From DASZHJ01 sp035581425 (lineage in GTDB: Bacteria > Pseudomonadota > Alphaproteobacteria > ATCC43930 > CGMCC-115725): a DNA stretch of 64,000 bases. The notes beneath the pieces were generated by a model. That model ran no database searches. It was not told the DNA's origin and saw only the letters and a list, made by a program, of their open reading frames with translations. Where the stretch lies: positions 19,460-83,459 of the forward strand of contig DATJVP010000159.1 in assembly GCA_035581425.1 (NCBI GenBank). The letters are read 5' to 3'. Numbering within the stretch: position 1 is the first letter of the stretch; each line of letters begins with the position of its first letter. The translations under genes and the position numbers were made by a program. Positions 19,685-27,500 of the stretch are shown here, in pieces.

Positions 19685-20449
19685 ATGGCCCAGCAATCGG
19701 CGGCGCAAGCGCAGCAGGGCGCCGCACTTCCGCTCTTCTACCGCAAGCCCTTCGCGCTCCAGGCCCAAGTGCACTCGGACATCTCGCTGAAGCGCGGCAC
19801 GAACTACCGCTTCGCGCAAGCTGCCAATGCGATCCCGCTGACGACGGCGGAGCTCTTCCATGCGCAGCGCGACTACCCAATCGTGTTCACCGACGAGGCG
19901 ATGCCGATGCCCATGGCTGTTGTGGGAATTCAGGATCGCCAGAACCTGTTCATCGAGGCCGACGGAAGCTGGCGGCGCGGTACCTACGTTCCCGCCTATG
20001 TCCGGCGCTATCCGTTCCTCTTCGCGGAGCAGCCGATGACGAGGGACTTGACGCTCTGCATCGACGAGGCCTCCGAGCTCATCGAGGCGAGCAAGCAAAA
20101 TCCCTTTTTCCGGAACGGCCAGCCGACGGAGGTGACGCAGAAGGCGCTCGAGTTCTGCCTTGCCTATCAGCGCCAGCACGAGACGACACGGGAGTTCGGA
20201 CGCACGCTCGCGCAGGTGGAGCTGCTCTCGAGCCGGGACGCGCGCGTGCAGATCACGCCGCAGGAGAACGTGCTGGTACGCGGATTCAAGATGATCGACG
20301 AGGAGAAATTCAATCAGCTCCCGGCGGACACGTTCCTGGAATGGCGGACGAAGGGCTGGGTCGCGCTGATCTTCTCGCATTTGCTCTCGCTGGGGGCCTG
20401 GGACAAATTGGTCCAGATCGTCAACGAGCGCCGGGGCGCGGCGCGCTGA
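19685..20449 (+). CDS. SapC-family protein
   Basis: A 254-residue protein starting at ATG 19685; AAAGG lies just upstream, and an out-of-frame ATG at 19681 is ignored. Landmarks of the SapC family (Pfam SapC, named after a Campylobacter S-layer-associated protein) are visible: 'FYRKPFALQAQVHSDISLK', 'FAQAANAIPLTTAEL', 'YPIVFTDE', 'YVPAYVRRYPFLFAE', 'LCIDEASELIE' and 'RGFKMIDEEKFNQLP'. There is no signal peptide or membrane segment, so it is probably cytoplasmic. It starts ~100 bases after the giant adhesin gene, on the same strand, and ends one base before the next gene, so the three probably form one operon. A role in export or handling of the giant surface protein is plausible but unproven, as the biochemistry of SapC proteins is poorly known. 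Confidence 0.85.
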   Translation: MAQQSAAQAQQGAALPLFYRKPFALQAQVHSDISLKRGTNYRFAQAANAIPLTTAELFHAQRDYPIVFTDEAMPMPMAVVGIQDRQNLFIEADGSWRRGTYVPAYVRRYPFLFAEQPMTRDLTLCIDEASELIEASKQNPFFRNGQPTEVTQKALEFCLAYQRQHETTREFGRTLAQVELLSSRDARVQITPQENVLVRGFKMIDEEKFNQLPADTFLEWRTKGWVALIFSHLLSLGAWDKLVQIVNERRGAAR

Positions 20450-20450
20450 C

Positions 20451-21176
20451 ATGAGAGATCGGCACTTCCGCGAGGCCCCGCGCGCGGGGCTCGGTGTCCT
20501 AGCGCTCGCCGCGGCGCTGACGTTGGCGAGCGGCCTCACCGGCGCGCAGACGGGCGCTGGCACGCCTCCCGCGCAGGCGCCCGCCAATACCGACACGCCC
20601 AAGCCTTACGAGGTCGAGGGCTTCCGCAGCGCCAAATTCGGCATGACCGAGGCTGAGGTGAAACGCGCGATCCAAGTCGACTTCAGCACCAAGGAAGCCT
20701 CGATCGCCCGCTCGGTCGATCCCGTCGACCGGACGCCCACCCTCACCATCACCACCAACGACATCCTCCCGGACGTGGGGCCGGTGCGCGTGGTCTACTG
20801 GTTCGGGTATTCCCAGAAGAAGCTGTTCCAGGTCGGGCTCATGTGGGGCGCCGGCGTCGGCGACACCGCGCCCAATTCGACGAACGTGCTGGGCGGCGCG
20901 CAGGTGCTGCTCAACTACTTCGCCAGCCAGACCTTTGCGCCCGAGAATCGCATCGTCAACCCGCAACTCGGCGAGGGCATGAACCTGCTCTTCCAGGGAG
21001 TCGACGCGAAGGGGCGGATGGTGCAGCTACAATACGGCACTGTCGTGCGCGATCCTCCGCCGGGCGAGAAGCCCGATCCCGCGAAGCCGCAGCCGCGGAT
21101 TCCCTTCGCGCGGCTCGTCTATGTGCAGGACCCCAAGAGCCGGGACATCTACCACATCAAACCCGGCCAGTTCTGA
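20451..21176 (+). CDS. exported protein of unknown function, 241 aa
   Basis: Starts at ATG 20451, one base after the SapC stop, so translation is probably coupled. The N-terminus has an Arg-rich stretch and a hydrophobic core ('LGVLALAAALTLASGLTGAQ'), a likely Sec signal peptide, followed by a Pro-rich linker ('TPPAQAPANTDTPKP'). The mature part begins 'GFRSAKFGMTEAEVKRAI', a pattern seen in small periplasmic proteins with a 'F-G-M-(T/S)-xx-xV' entry helix. It has no cysteine pair and no POTRA or beta-barrel signature, so it is not the missing TpsB transporter. The position suggests a periplasmic factor for the giant protein, but that is inference. Confidence 0.75.
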   Translation: MRDRHFREAPRAGLGVLALAAALTLASGLTGAQTGAGTPPAQAPANTDTPKPYEVEGFRSAKFGMTEAEVKRAIQVDFSTKEASIARSVDPVDRTPTLTITTNDILPDVGPVRVVYWFGYSQKKLFQVGLMWGAGVGDTAPNSTNVLGGAQVLLNYFASQTFAPENRIVNPQLGEGMNLLFQGVDAKGRMVQLQYGTVVRDPPPGEKPDPAKPQPRIPFARLVYVQDPKSRDIYHIKPGQF

Positions 21177-21188
21177 GCCGGGCGGCGG

Positions 21189-21797
21189 CTACTGGGCGCT
21201 GCTGACCTTGCTGCGCAATGCGGCGATCAGGTCGGAGACGTGGCCGCCGTTCTTCTCCATGATGGACGCGAACTCCTGACGGTGGGTCAACGACATGCTG
21301 ATGCCGTCGATCGAAACCTCGGTGATCTTGTAGCCGGTCGTGACCTTGGTCACCCGCCAGTCGACCTTGGCGGGCGCGCCGCCCTTTCGGCTCACATCGG
21401 TGCGGACGACGGTGTTGGTATCGCCTTCCGCCCGCTCACCGATAACCCTGAAAGAGGTGTCCGAGAATTCGTTGAAGCGGTTCGCATAGGACTGCACGAC
21501 GTAGTCTTTGAAGACCGCAGCGAAGTCGCGGCGCTCGGCATCGCTCGCACCCTGCCAATAGCGGCCGAGGACGAAGCGCGAAACGATGTCGAAGTCGAAA
21601 TCCTCGTCGAGCAGCGCATGGAAGCGCTTGCGGCGCTCGCTGTCGGAGAGGCCGGGGTCGTTGAGCATCTTGAGCGCGCGGTCGCCGAAATCCGTGACGA
21701 CTCCGGAAGCATCGGTGGCCGCAAGGATGCGCGGCGCGGGGGCGAGCGCCAGCAAGAGCAAACCAAGCGCCGAAAAGGCCAGGCGACGCAACACCAT
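21189..21797 (-). CDS. mlaC: MlaC-type phospholipid-binding periplasmic protein (Ttg2D family)
   Basis: A 202-residue protein with a signal peptide ('RRLAFSALGLLLLALAPAPRILA') and the MlaC/Tol_Tol_Ttg2 body: 'RKRFHALLDEDFDFDIVSRFVLGRYW', 'FKDYVVQSYANRF' and 'VDWRVTKVTTGYKITEVSIDGISMSLTHR'. Family members carry phospholipids between the outer-membrane MlaA complex and the inner-membrane MlaFEDB transporter, maintaining outer-membrane lipid asymmetry. The gene stands alone; no mlaD, E or F is near. It converges on the exported-protein gene, with only 12 bases between the two stops. GGAG lies upstream of ATG 21797. Confidence 0.9.
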   Translation of the reverse strand: MVLRRLAFSALGLLLLALAPAPRILAATDASGVVTDFGDRALKMLNDPGLSDSERRKRFHALLDEDFDFDIVSRFVLGRYWQGASDAERRDFAAVFKDYVVQSYANRFNEFSDTSFRVIGERAEGDTNTVVRTDVSRKGGAPAKVDWRVTKVTTGYKITEVSIDGISMSLTHRQEFASIMEKNGGHVSDLIAALRSKVSSAQ

Positions 21798-21951
21798 GAT
21801 CCGTTCTCCGATGCGAGGGTTCGAGCGCTTGACTGAGGCGCCCCGCGGAAAGGCGACACCGCATGCGAATCCGTTGCGGCCGGCGACAAGAAACTCTGGG
21901 ATTGCGGATAGGTCAAGGCGGGACGGGCAAATTCTTTTGCAGCCCTGGGGC

Positions 21952-21981
21952 TTGGACCGGGTGAGCAGAGATTGCTATAAG
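21952..21981 (+). promoter_or_regulatory. promoter of tRNA-Arg(CCT)
   Basis: TTGGAC (21952-21957), an 18-bp spacer and TATAAG (21976-21981), ending 12 bases before the mature tRNA 5' end. Spacing and position fit a strong sigma-70-type tRNA promoter. Confidence 0.55.
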
Positions 21982-21993
21982 TTCCGGCACCGT

Positions 21994-22070
21994 GTCCCCG
22001 TAGCTCAGCAGGATAGAGCAACAGTTTCCTAAACTGTGGGTCGGGTGTTCGAGTCACCCCGGGGACGCCA
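21994..22070 (+). tRNA. tRNA-Arg, anticodon CCT
   Basis: Acceptor strands GTCCCCG (21994-22000) and CGGGGAC (22060-22066) pair perfectly, followed by the G discriminator and an encoded CCA. The D-stem begins TAGCTCAG. The anticodon arm is ACAGT-TTCCTAA-ACTGT, with CCT at loop positions 34-36. The T-arm contains GTTCGAG. It reads AGG codons. I saw no integrase or duplicated tRNA 3' end downstream that would mark an integrated element. Confidence 0.95.
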
Positions 22071-22286
22071 TAATTTTAATGAGTTAGAGCAAACGCTCAC
22101 AAGCCTGATTCGAAAAGTCAGCCATGGTGCTCGGAAGGCCTCGGCGGGGCATTTTCGTGGCCCTGGATGGCGTCCGCGTTGGCACCGCCAACACGAAGTC
22201 AAGATATGGCGACGTTACCCTCGACTTAGGGCGTGTACTCACTAATTCCGCGGGCACGAACTTCCGTTATGAGGCGCATCTCGGAC
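22071..22286. other. intergenic stretch after the tRNA gene
   Basis: No coding frame with a credible start or family match, no hairpin with a T-run, and no repeat of the tRNA 3' end. It may be residue from the deleted C-terminal half of the antiporter gene, but I could not recognise any of it in translation. Confidence 0.4.
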
Positions 22287-22769
22287 TCAACTCGGGCTCG
22301 GCGCGCTCGTCGCAAAAGTCGGCAAGATCAGCGTAAGCGTCGTGAGCGCAGCCAACACCGCCAACGCGGCGCTTGCGCCGTGGACCTGAAATCCCTGCTC
22401 GTAATGGCGCGCACCGCCGCACAGCAGGCACAGGCCGACGACACCATTGCAGACGATCATGACCGCCGAAAAAACCGCGGGGCGAGCCAGCCCCGCATTG
22501 TCCGCTGGCGCCGCAATCATCGTGGAGACAACCAGCGCGACTTCAATCACCGTGACTGCGACGGCCAGGACGAGCGTGCCGAAAGGCTCACCGGTACGGT
22601 GTGCAACGACCTCGGCGTGCTAGACGGCCGCAAACACCGTTGCGATCAAGATCGCCCCTGCCGCCGCAGCGATGACGCCGCCACCGCCGACGAAGTACGA
22701 CATGAGCAAAATGACCCAGGCTAGGGCCGGCCACGCCCATGCCCACCAAGGTGTTCGTCTTGCTGTCAT
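22287..22769 (-). pseudogene. decayed calcium:proton antiporter (ChaA family)
   Basis: On the minus strand the first ~50 codons from ATG 22769 read 'MTARRTPWWAWAWPALAWVI..' to 'TVFAAV', then an in-frame TAG (22620-22622), then 'HAEVVAHRTGEPFGTLVLAVAVTVIEVALVVSTM' and 'FSAVMIVCNGVVGLCLLCGG'. This is the N-terminal half of a ChaA-type cation exchanger, including its 'GEPFGTLVLA.AVTVIE' exchanger motif. The stop sits where the family usually has Gln or His, so one C-to-T change in CAG would explain it. After 'LPTFATSAPSPS' the frame ends at TGA and the C-terminal half is missing. Broken twice, so almost certainly non-functional. Confidence 0.75.
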
Positions 22770-23023
22770 GGTGGCGATCGTTCCGAGATCAAAGGGCGAA
22801 CCTATCATGACGTTTGCGCAGCTCGCCACTTGAGCAGCCGCTCTGTCTCACGCGCGGAATCATTCCGAGGCCCGTGCTCCGTGTCATTCCGGTCGTCTGC
22901 CTCGGCCACGGTGGGGAGCGCAGCGTGGGGCGTCGAAGTCGAGAATCATGAAATTTAATTTAGCAATGGCAATCGTTTAGGTCCGAACTATGTCGTTGAC
23001 GAATTCACGAAGGTTTTCCCTCG

Positions 23024-24241
23024 ATGCCAGTGCCTAACTTCGCTCGGGTTGCCGATCCCACTCGGCAGTCGTCCGCGCCGGATGCGATCGAGCGGTATCG
23101 CCGCGTGCGGCGGGAAACCGAGAGCCTGGTCGGGGCTTTATCAGCCGAGGACCAATGCGTGCAATCGATGCCGGATGCCAGTCCGGCAAAATGGCATCGC
23201 GCACATACGACTTGGTTTTTCGAGGAGTTCCTGCTGAGCCCGTTCATCCGGGAATATACTGTTCATGACCGGGACTTCCGCTATCTCTTCAATTCTTATT
23301 ACGAGGCCGTTGGGCCGCGACATCCGCGGCCGTTCCGTGGGCTGCTGACACGGCCTAGCGTGGCGGAGATCGGCGCCTATCGCGCGCATGTCGACGCGCA
23401 TGTGGAGCGCCTATTGCGCGATTTGCCGGCGGCTGCCGGCGAGATCCTCGAGCTTGGGCTGCATCACGAACAACAGCATCAGGAACTGCTGGTCACGGAT
23501 ATCTTGCACGCCTTTGCGCAGAACCCGCTCTACCCCCCGCTGCATCCGGGTTGGCAGGAAAACTCTGGCGAAGCCGACGCCATGAAGTTCCTTCGGTTCG
23601 CCGGCGGCCCCGTCGAGATCGGTCATGCCGGCGACGGGTTTGCGTTCGACAATGAAGCACCCCGTCATCAATTGCTTTTGAGACCCTATGAGATGGCGAC
23701 GCGGTTGGTCTCTAATCAGGATTGGCTCGATTTCATCGCCGACGATGGCTACGAGACCGCAAGCCTGTGGATGTCGGATGGTTGGGCGCGGGTGCGGGAG
23801 GAGAATTGGAGCGCGCCGCTCTACTGGCGCCGGATTGACGATCGTTGGTGGCAGATGGGACCGGGCGGACTGGCGCCGCTGCTGCCATCGGCGCCCGTGC
23901 GGCATATCAGCTGGTACGAGGCAGATGCCTTCGCGCGTTGGGCTGCGGCGCGACTGCCGACCGAGGCTGAATGGGAAGCCGCGGCCAAACATGACGTGCT
24001 CGATGACATGACCGGTGCGGTCTGGCAATGGACGGGCAGCGCTTACGCGCCCTACCCCGGCTACCGGCCCGCGGCGGGCGCGGTCGGCGAATACAACGGC
24101 AAGTTCATGGTCAATCAGATGGTGCTGCGCGGCAGCTCGATCGCCACACCGGCCGGCCATGCGAGGCTCAGCTATCGCAATTTCTTCCATCCGGACCGGC
24201 GCTGGCAATTCTCCGGAGTGCGGCTGGCCCGCGACGTCTGA
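23024..24241 (+). CDS. egtB: ergothioneine biosynthesis protein EgtB (hercynine sulfoxide synthase)
   Basis: A 405-residue non-haem iron enzyme that joins a sulfur donor (gamma-Glu-Cys or Cys) to hercynine with O2. The N-terminal DinB-like domain has 'KWHRAHTTWFFEEF' and 'LGLHHEQQHQEL', whose H61, H148 and H152 correspond to the three iron ligands of characterised EgtB. The C-terminal formylglycine-generating-enzyme-like domain runs from about residue 190 to the end ('GGPVEIGH', 'HISWYEADAFARWAAARLPTEAEWE', 'VWQWTGSAYAPYPGY', 'RLSYRNFFHPDRRWQFSGVRLARD'). It lies just upstream of egtD in the same direction with a 14-base gap, so the two are probably co-transcribed. No egtA, egtC or egtE is nearby, as is common where EgtB and EgtD suffice. 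Confidence 0.95.
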   Translation: MPVPNFARVADPTRQSSAPDAIERYRRVRRETESLVGALSAEDQCVQSMPDASPAKWHRAHTTWFFEEFLLSPFIREYTVHDRDFRYLFNSYYEAVGPRHPRPFRGLLTRPSVAEIGAYRAHVDAHVERLLRDLPAAAGEILELGLHHEQQHQELLVTDILHAFAQNPLYPPLHPGWQENSGEADAMKFLRFAGGPVEIGHAGDGFAFDNEAPRHQLLLRPYEMATRLVSNQDWLDFIADDGYETASLWMSDGWARVREENWSAPLYWRRIDDRWWQMGPGGLAPLLPSAPVRHISWYEADAFARWAAARLPTEAEWEAAAKHDVLDDMTGAVWQWTGSAYAPYPGYRPAAGAVGEYNGKFMVNQMVLRGSSIATPAGHARLSYRNFFHPDRRWQFSGVRLARDV

Positions 24242-24255
24242 TAAGGGAGCGGGGC

Positions 24256-25251
24256 ATGCCACACGAGGGACGTCATTCCCTTCACGCGATACGAATACCG
24301 ACGGCGAACGCGGCCACGGATGCCGCGCTGACGGGGCTGCGGGCGGCGCCCAAGACGCTGCCGCCGAAACTCTTCTATGACGATGAAGGTTGCCGGCTGT
24401 TCCAACGGATCACCCAGCTACCCGAATATTATCTCACGCGAACCGAATTCCGCATGTTGGAACGCATCGCGCCCTTGGTCGCGGCGATGTCGGACCCGGA
24501 CTCCATACTCGTCGAATATGGCGCGTCGGACGAGGCCAAGGCGCTTTACCTGCTGCGCGAACACGACGCCAGGGGGCGGAAGATATTCTCAACCTACATC
24601 CCCATCGACCTCGGAAGGTCCGCGTTGTGGCAAGCCTGCGCGCGGCTCGACCAAATGCGGCCCGACCTGAGGCTTTATCCGATCGTCGCTGACTTTACCA
24701 AGGCATTGGTGCTGCCCGAATTGAACCGCGCTCCGCGCCTCGGATTCTTCCCGGGCTCGACCATCGGAAATTTTCTTCCGGCCGAAGCGCACGCGTTCCT
24801 GACCCACGTGCGATCGACGTTGGGATCCGGCGCACGGCTGCTGGTGGGCGTCGATATGCGCAAGGATGCGACCATCCTGCGCGAGGCCTATGACGACAGA
24901 CAGGGCGTCACTGCCGCCTTCAATCTCAATCTGCTCAGGCGACTCAATCGGGAGTCCGGGGCGGACTTCGATCTGAATTCATTCCGGCACCATGTGGTGT
25001 GGAATGACACCGAGAGCCGGATAGAGATGCATCTGCGCAGCCTCCGGAATCAGACGGTACGCATCGGCGACGATCTGATCCGGTTCAGCGAGGGCGAAAC
25101 CATCCATACGGAAAACTGCTACAAGTGGACGCTCGCGGGATTTGACGGCCTCGTACGCGGCGCAGGATGGCGGTCCATCGAGGTTTGGGTGGAACCACCC
25201 GAGCTCTACTCGATGCATCTCCTCGAAGCAGGAGAGGAATACGCTACCTGA
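24256..25251 (+). CDS. egtD: L-histidine N(alpha)-methyltransferase EgtD
   Basis: 331 residues from ATG 24256 (AAGGGAG upstream). A longer open frame begins at 24028, but it would overlap egtB out of frame and its extension is not protein-like. Family landmarks: 'PKTLPPKLFYDDEGCRLFQRITQLPEYYLTRTE', the SAM-binding region 'LVEYGASDEAKALYLL', 'LGFFPGSTIGNF' and 'GVDMRKD', then the substrate-loop 'AFNLNLLRRLNRE' and 'YKWTLAGFDGLVRGAGW'. It trimethylates histidine to hercynine, the substrate of EgtB. The SAM loop has 'YGASDEAKA' rather than the more usual Gly-rich 'GSGSS.KT'. Confidence 0.95.
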   Translation: MPHEGRHSLHAIRIPTANAATDAALTGLRAAPKTLPPKLFYDDEGCRLFQRITQLPEYYLTRTEFRMLERIAPLVAAMSDPDSILVEYGASDEAKALYLLREHDARGRKIFSTYIPIDLGRSALWQACARLDQMRPDLRLYPIVADFTKALVLPELNRAPRLGFFPGSTIGNFLPAEAHAFLTHVRSTLGSGARLLVGVDMRKDATILREAYDDRQGVTAAFNLNLLRRLNRESGADFDLNSFRHHVVWNDTESRIEMHLRSLRNQTVRIGDDLIRFSEGETIHTENCYKWTLAGFDGLVRGAGWRSIEVWVEPPELYSMHLLEAGEEYAT

Positions 25252-25291
25252 CGGCGGCTCGCCCTCAATAGCCAGGAGCGGGAGTAGCGGG

Positions 25292-25672
25292 ATGGACGAG
25301 AACGAGATTCGAGAGGCACTCAAACGCCACTGGCTCGCCTCGGACGCAAATGACTTCGAGGCTGAGCACGACATATACCTAGAGGACGCGGTGCTCGAAT
25401 ATCCGCAATCGGGCGAGCGCATCAGGGGTCGCCGCAACATACAGGCCTCTCGCGCGGCGCAGCCGAACTCCAAGCGATTTAAGGTGCGCCGGATCGTCGG
25501 CGCGGGCGACCTCTGGGTCTCGGAATTCATTCTCACCTATGATGGCGTGCCTTCCTACTCGGTGAGTGTCATGGAGTTCCTGCACGGCAAGGTGGCCCGT
25601 GAGACCCAATATTTTGGCGATCCCTTCGAACCCGGCCCCTCGCGCGCGCAATGGGTCGAGCGTATGGAATAA
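25292..25672 (+). CDS. nuclear transport factor 2-like (SnoaL-type) protein, 126 aa
   Basis: Start at ATG 25292 after an AGGAGCGGGAG stretch. The protein has the cone-shaped NTF2 fold signature: 'IREALKRHWLASDANDFEAEHDIYLEDAVLEYPQSGERIRGRRNI', later 'VSVMEFLHGKVARETQYFGDPF'. The 'Y-F-x-D/G-P-F' end and acidic 'EHDIY.EDAV' are typical of small SnoaL-like enzymes or binding proteins. The substrate is unknown. It follows egtD by 40 bases and precedes the MOSC/reductase gene by 49, so it is probably in the same transcript, but a role in ergothioneine metabolism is not established. Confidence 0.8.
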   Translation: MDENEIREALKRHWLASDANDFEAEHDIYLEDAVLEYPQSGERIRGRRNIQASRAAQPNSKRFKVRRIVGAGDLWVSEFILTYDGVPSYSVSVMEFLHGKVARETQYFGDPFEPGPSRAQWVERME

Positions 25673-25721
25673 GCCCGCGGACAGGCCCCGTACCATCAAC
25701 GCAGAACTCCGAGCGACACCA

Positions 25722-27458
25722 ATGAAGGTCCTTTCCGTCAATGCGGGACTGCCTCGAACAGTGCAGTGGAAGGGTAAGCCCGTTTCGACCGGCATCTTCA
25801 AAACTCCGGTGTCCGGCCGGGTCAAACTGCGCACCCTCAATTTCGACGGCGATCGCCAAGCCGACCTGTCAGCGCATGGCGGGCCAAATAAGGCCGTCTA
25901 CGCTTATCCGGTAGAGCATTACGCCTATTGGCATCGCGAGCTTCCAGACATGGCGCTGCCATGGGGCATTTTCGGCGAGAACCTCACCACCGAGGGTTTG
26001 CTGGAAGACGCCCTGAAGCTTGGGACCCAACTTCGCATCGGCTCGGCCGTCGTGGCCGTGACGCAACCGCGACTGCCCTGCTACAAGCTGGGGCTGCGAT
26101 TTGGTCGCGACGATATCGTCAAACGACTTCTCGCGAGCGGCCGGCAGGGCGTCTATTTCAAAGTGGTCGCCGAGGGCGAGGTCGCGGCCGGCGACCCGAT
26201 AACCGTGCTCGATTGGGCCGAGGACTCTGTTCCGCTATCGGAAGTCACGCGTCTTTACGCCCATGACAAGGGCGATTTGGAGGGGCTACGCCGTATCATC
26301 GGGATTGCGGCGCTACCCGACGACTGGCGCGAGTATTTCGAGGAGCAGATCAAGCAGGTAACCGCGCGCCCTCGACCCCTCCCGGCCCAGAAACCGATAT
26401 GGCCGGACTACCGACCCTTCACGCTACGAGAGAAAGTGCGTGAGAGCGCCGATGTCTCCTCGTTTCATTTGGTGCCGGAGGATGCGCAGCCTCTGCCGCC
26501 CTATCTCCCCGGGCAGTATCTCACTGTCCGGGTCCGAATTCCGGGCATCGAGCGCCCCCTCGTCCGCTCCTATTCATTGTCCGATGTGGCGAGCAATGAT
26601 CACTACCGCCTCACGATCAAGCGGATCAGCTCGCACTCGGAGGATGCGAGAACTGCAGGGGGCCTCGTATCCTCCTATTTCCACGATCGACTTGCCGTAG
26701 GCGATCGGGTCGAGGCGAAAGCTCCATCCGGCACATTCACGATCGACGTCGCGCAGCACGAGCGCCCCCTGGTCCTGATCGGCGGTGGCATCGGCCTCAC
26801 GCCGCTCCTGAGCATGCTCAACAGCATCGTGGCGGCCGGCTCGCAGCGAGAGACGTGGCTTCTCTATGGCGTCCGCGATGAGCGAGAGTACATCATGCGG
26901 ACACACCTGGAGGCGATTGCCGGGACTCACCCGAATATCCACCTCCACGTCTTCTATTCTCAGCCGAGCCGCGAATTTGATCAGACGGGCATCCACAGCG
27001 GGCATATCGATCTCGACGCCATGCAGAAGTCGATACCGACGAACAGCTGCGATTTCTACGTATGCGGACCGCCATCGATGATGGGCTCCGTCACTCGCGA
27101 TCTCGAGGCATGGGGCGTATCCTCTGACAGGATCCACACGGAGGCCTTCGGCCCTGCGGCGATAAAGCAGTCGGTTCACGGGCCGGCGACTCAGCCCGAC
27201 TGCGGCTTCGATGTGACATTTGCGCGATCGGGCGTCACCGCCCTCTGGAACCGGTGCGAGTCCACATTGCTCGAACTTGCGGAGGAGCATTCGGTAGCGA
27301 TCGATTTCGGCTGCAGGGCAGGAAGCTGCGGCACGTGCGTTACGCGTCTCCTCTTTGGCTCGGTTCGCTACCTGCATCAGCCGAATGCCCCACTCGAGCG
27401 CGGCGAGATCCTGCCCTGCATTGCCGTGCCGAGCGAACCGCTCTCGCTCGATGTTTGA
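25722..27458 (+). CDS. MOSC domain / FAD-NAD(P) reductase / 2Fe-2S ferredoxin fusion protein
   Basis: 578 residues from ATG 25722. Domain order: a YiiM-type MOSC domain (about 1-160) with 'HGGPNKAVYAYP', 'WGIFGENLTTEGL' and the conserved Cys C120 in 'QPRLPCYKLG'; a short 3-alpha segment (165-215); a ferredoxin-reductase FAD domain with 'RSYSLSD'; an NAD(P) domain with 'IGGGIGLTPLLSML' and 'YVCGPPSMM'; and a plant-type ferredoxin with C531, C536, C539 and C566 ('GCRAGSCGTCV ... LPC'). MOSC domains bind sulfur or molybdenum cofactor; family relatives reduce N-hydroxylated compounds or move electrons from NAD(P)H. All catalytic motifs look intact. The frame is open further upstream (to 25566), but that part overlaps the previous gene. 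Confidence 0.9.
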   Translation: MKVLSVNAGLPRTVQWKGKPVSTGIFKTPVSGRVKLRTLNFDGDRQADLSAHGGPNKAVYAYPVEHYAYWHRELPDMALPWGIFGENLTTEGLLEDALKLGTQLRIGSAVVAVTQPRLPCYKLGLRFGRDDIVKRLLASGRQGVYFKVVAEGEVAAGDPITVLDWAEDSVPLSEVTRLYAHDKGDLEGLRRIIGIAALPDDWREYFEEQIKQVTARPRPLPAQKPIWPDYRPFTLREKVRESADVSSFHLVPEDAQPLPPYLPGQYLTVRVRIPGIERPLVRSYSLSDVASNDHYRLTIKRISSHSEDARTAGGLVSSYFHDRLAVGDRVEAKAPSGTFTIDVAQHERPLVLIGGGIGLTPLLSMLNSIVAAGSQRETWLLYGVRDEREYIMRTHLEAIAGTHPNIHLHVFYSQPSREFDQTGIHSGHIDLDAMQKSIPTNSCDFYVCGPPSMMGSVTRDLEAWGVSSDRIHTEAFGPAAIKQSVHGPATQPDCGFDVTFARSGVTALWNRCESTLLELAEEHSVAIDFGCRAGSCGTCVTRLLFGSVRYLHQPNAPLERGEILPCIAVPSEPLSLDV

Positions 27459-27500
27459 GGCCGGCCCAAGCCCCAGACATGCAGTCAGATAGGAGGACCG

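Noticed and set aside
17980..19686. 568-codon minus-strand frame over the 3' end of the giant gene
   Set aside because: Antisense to a clear coding frame; low-complexity Arg/Glu/Ala composition and no ribosome site.
20451..21176. The missing TpsB transporter
   Set aside because: Only 241 residues, no POTRA domain and no beta-barrel strands; it looks periplasmic.
21994..22829. Integrated element using the tRNA-Arg 3' end as attachment site
   Set aside because: No integrase gene, no second copy of the tRNA 3' end, and the downstream sequence is an ordinary chromosomal pseudogene.
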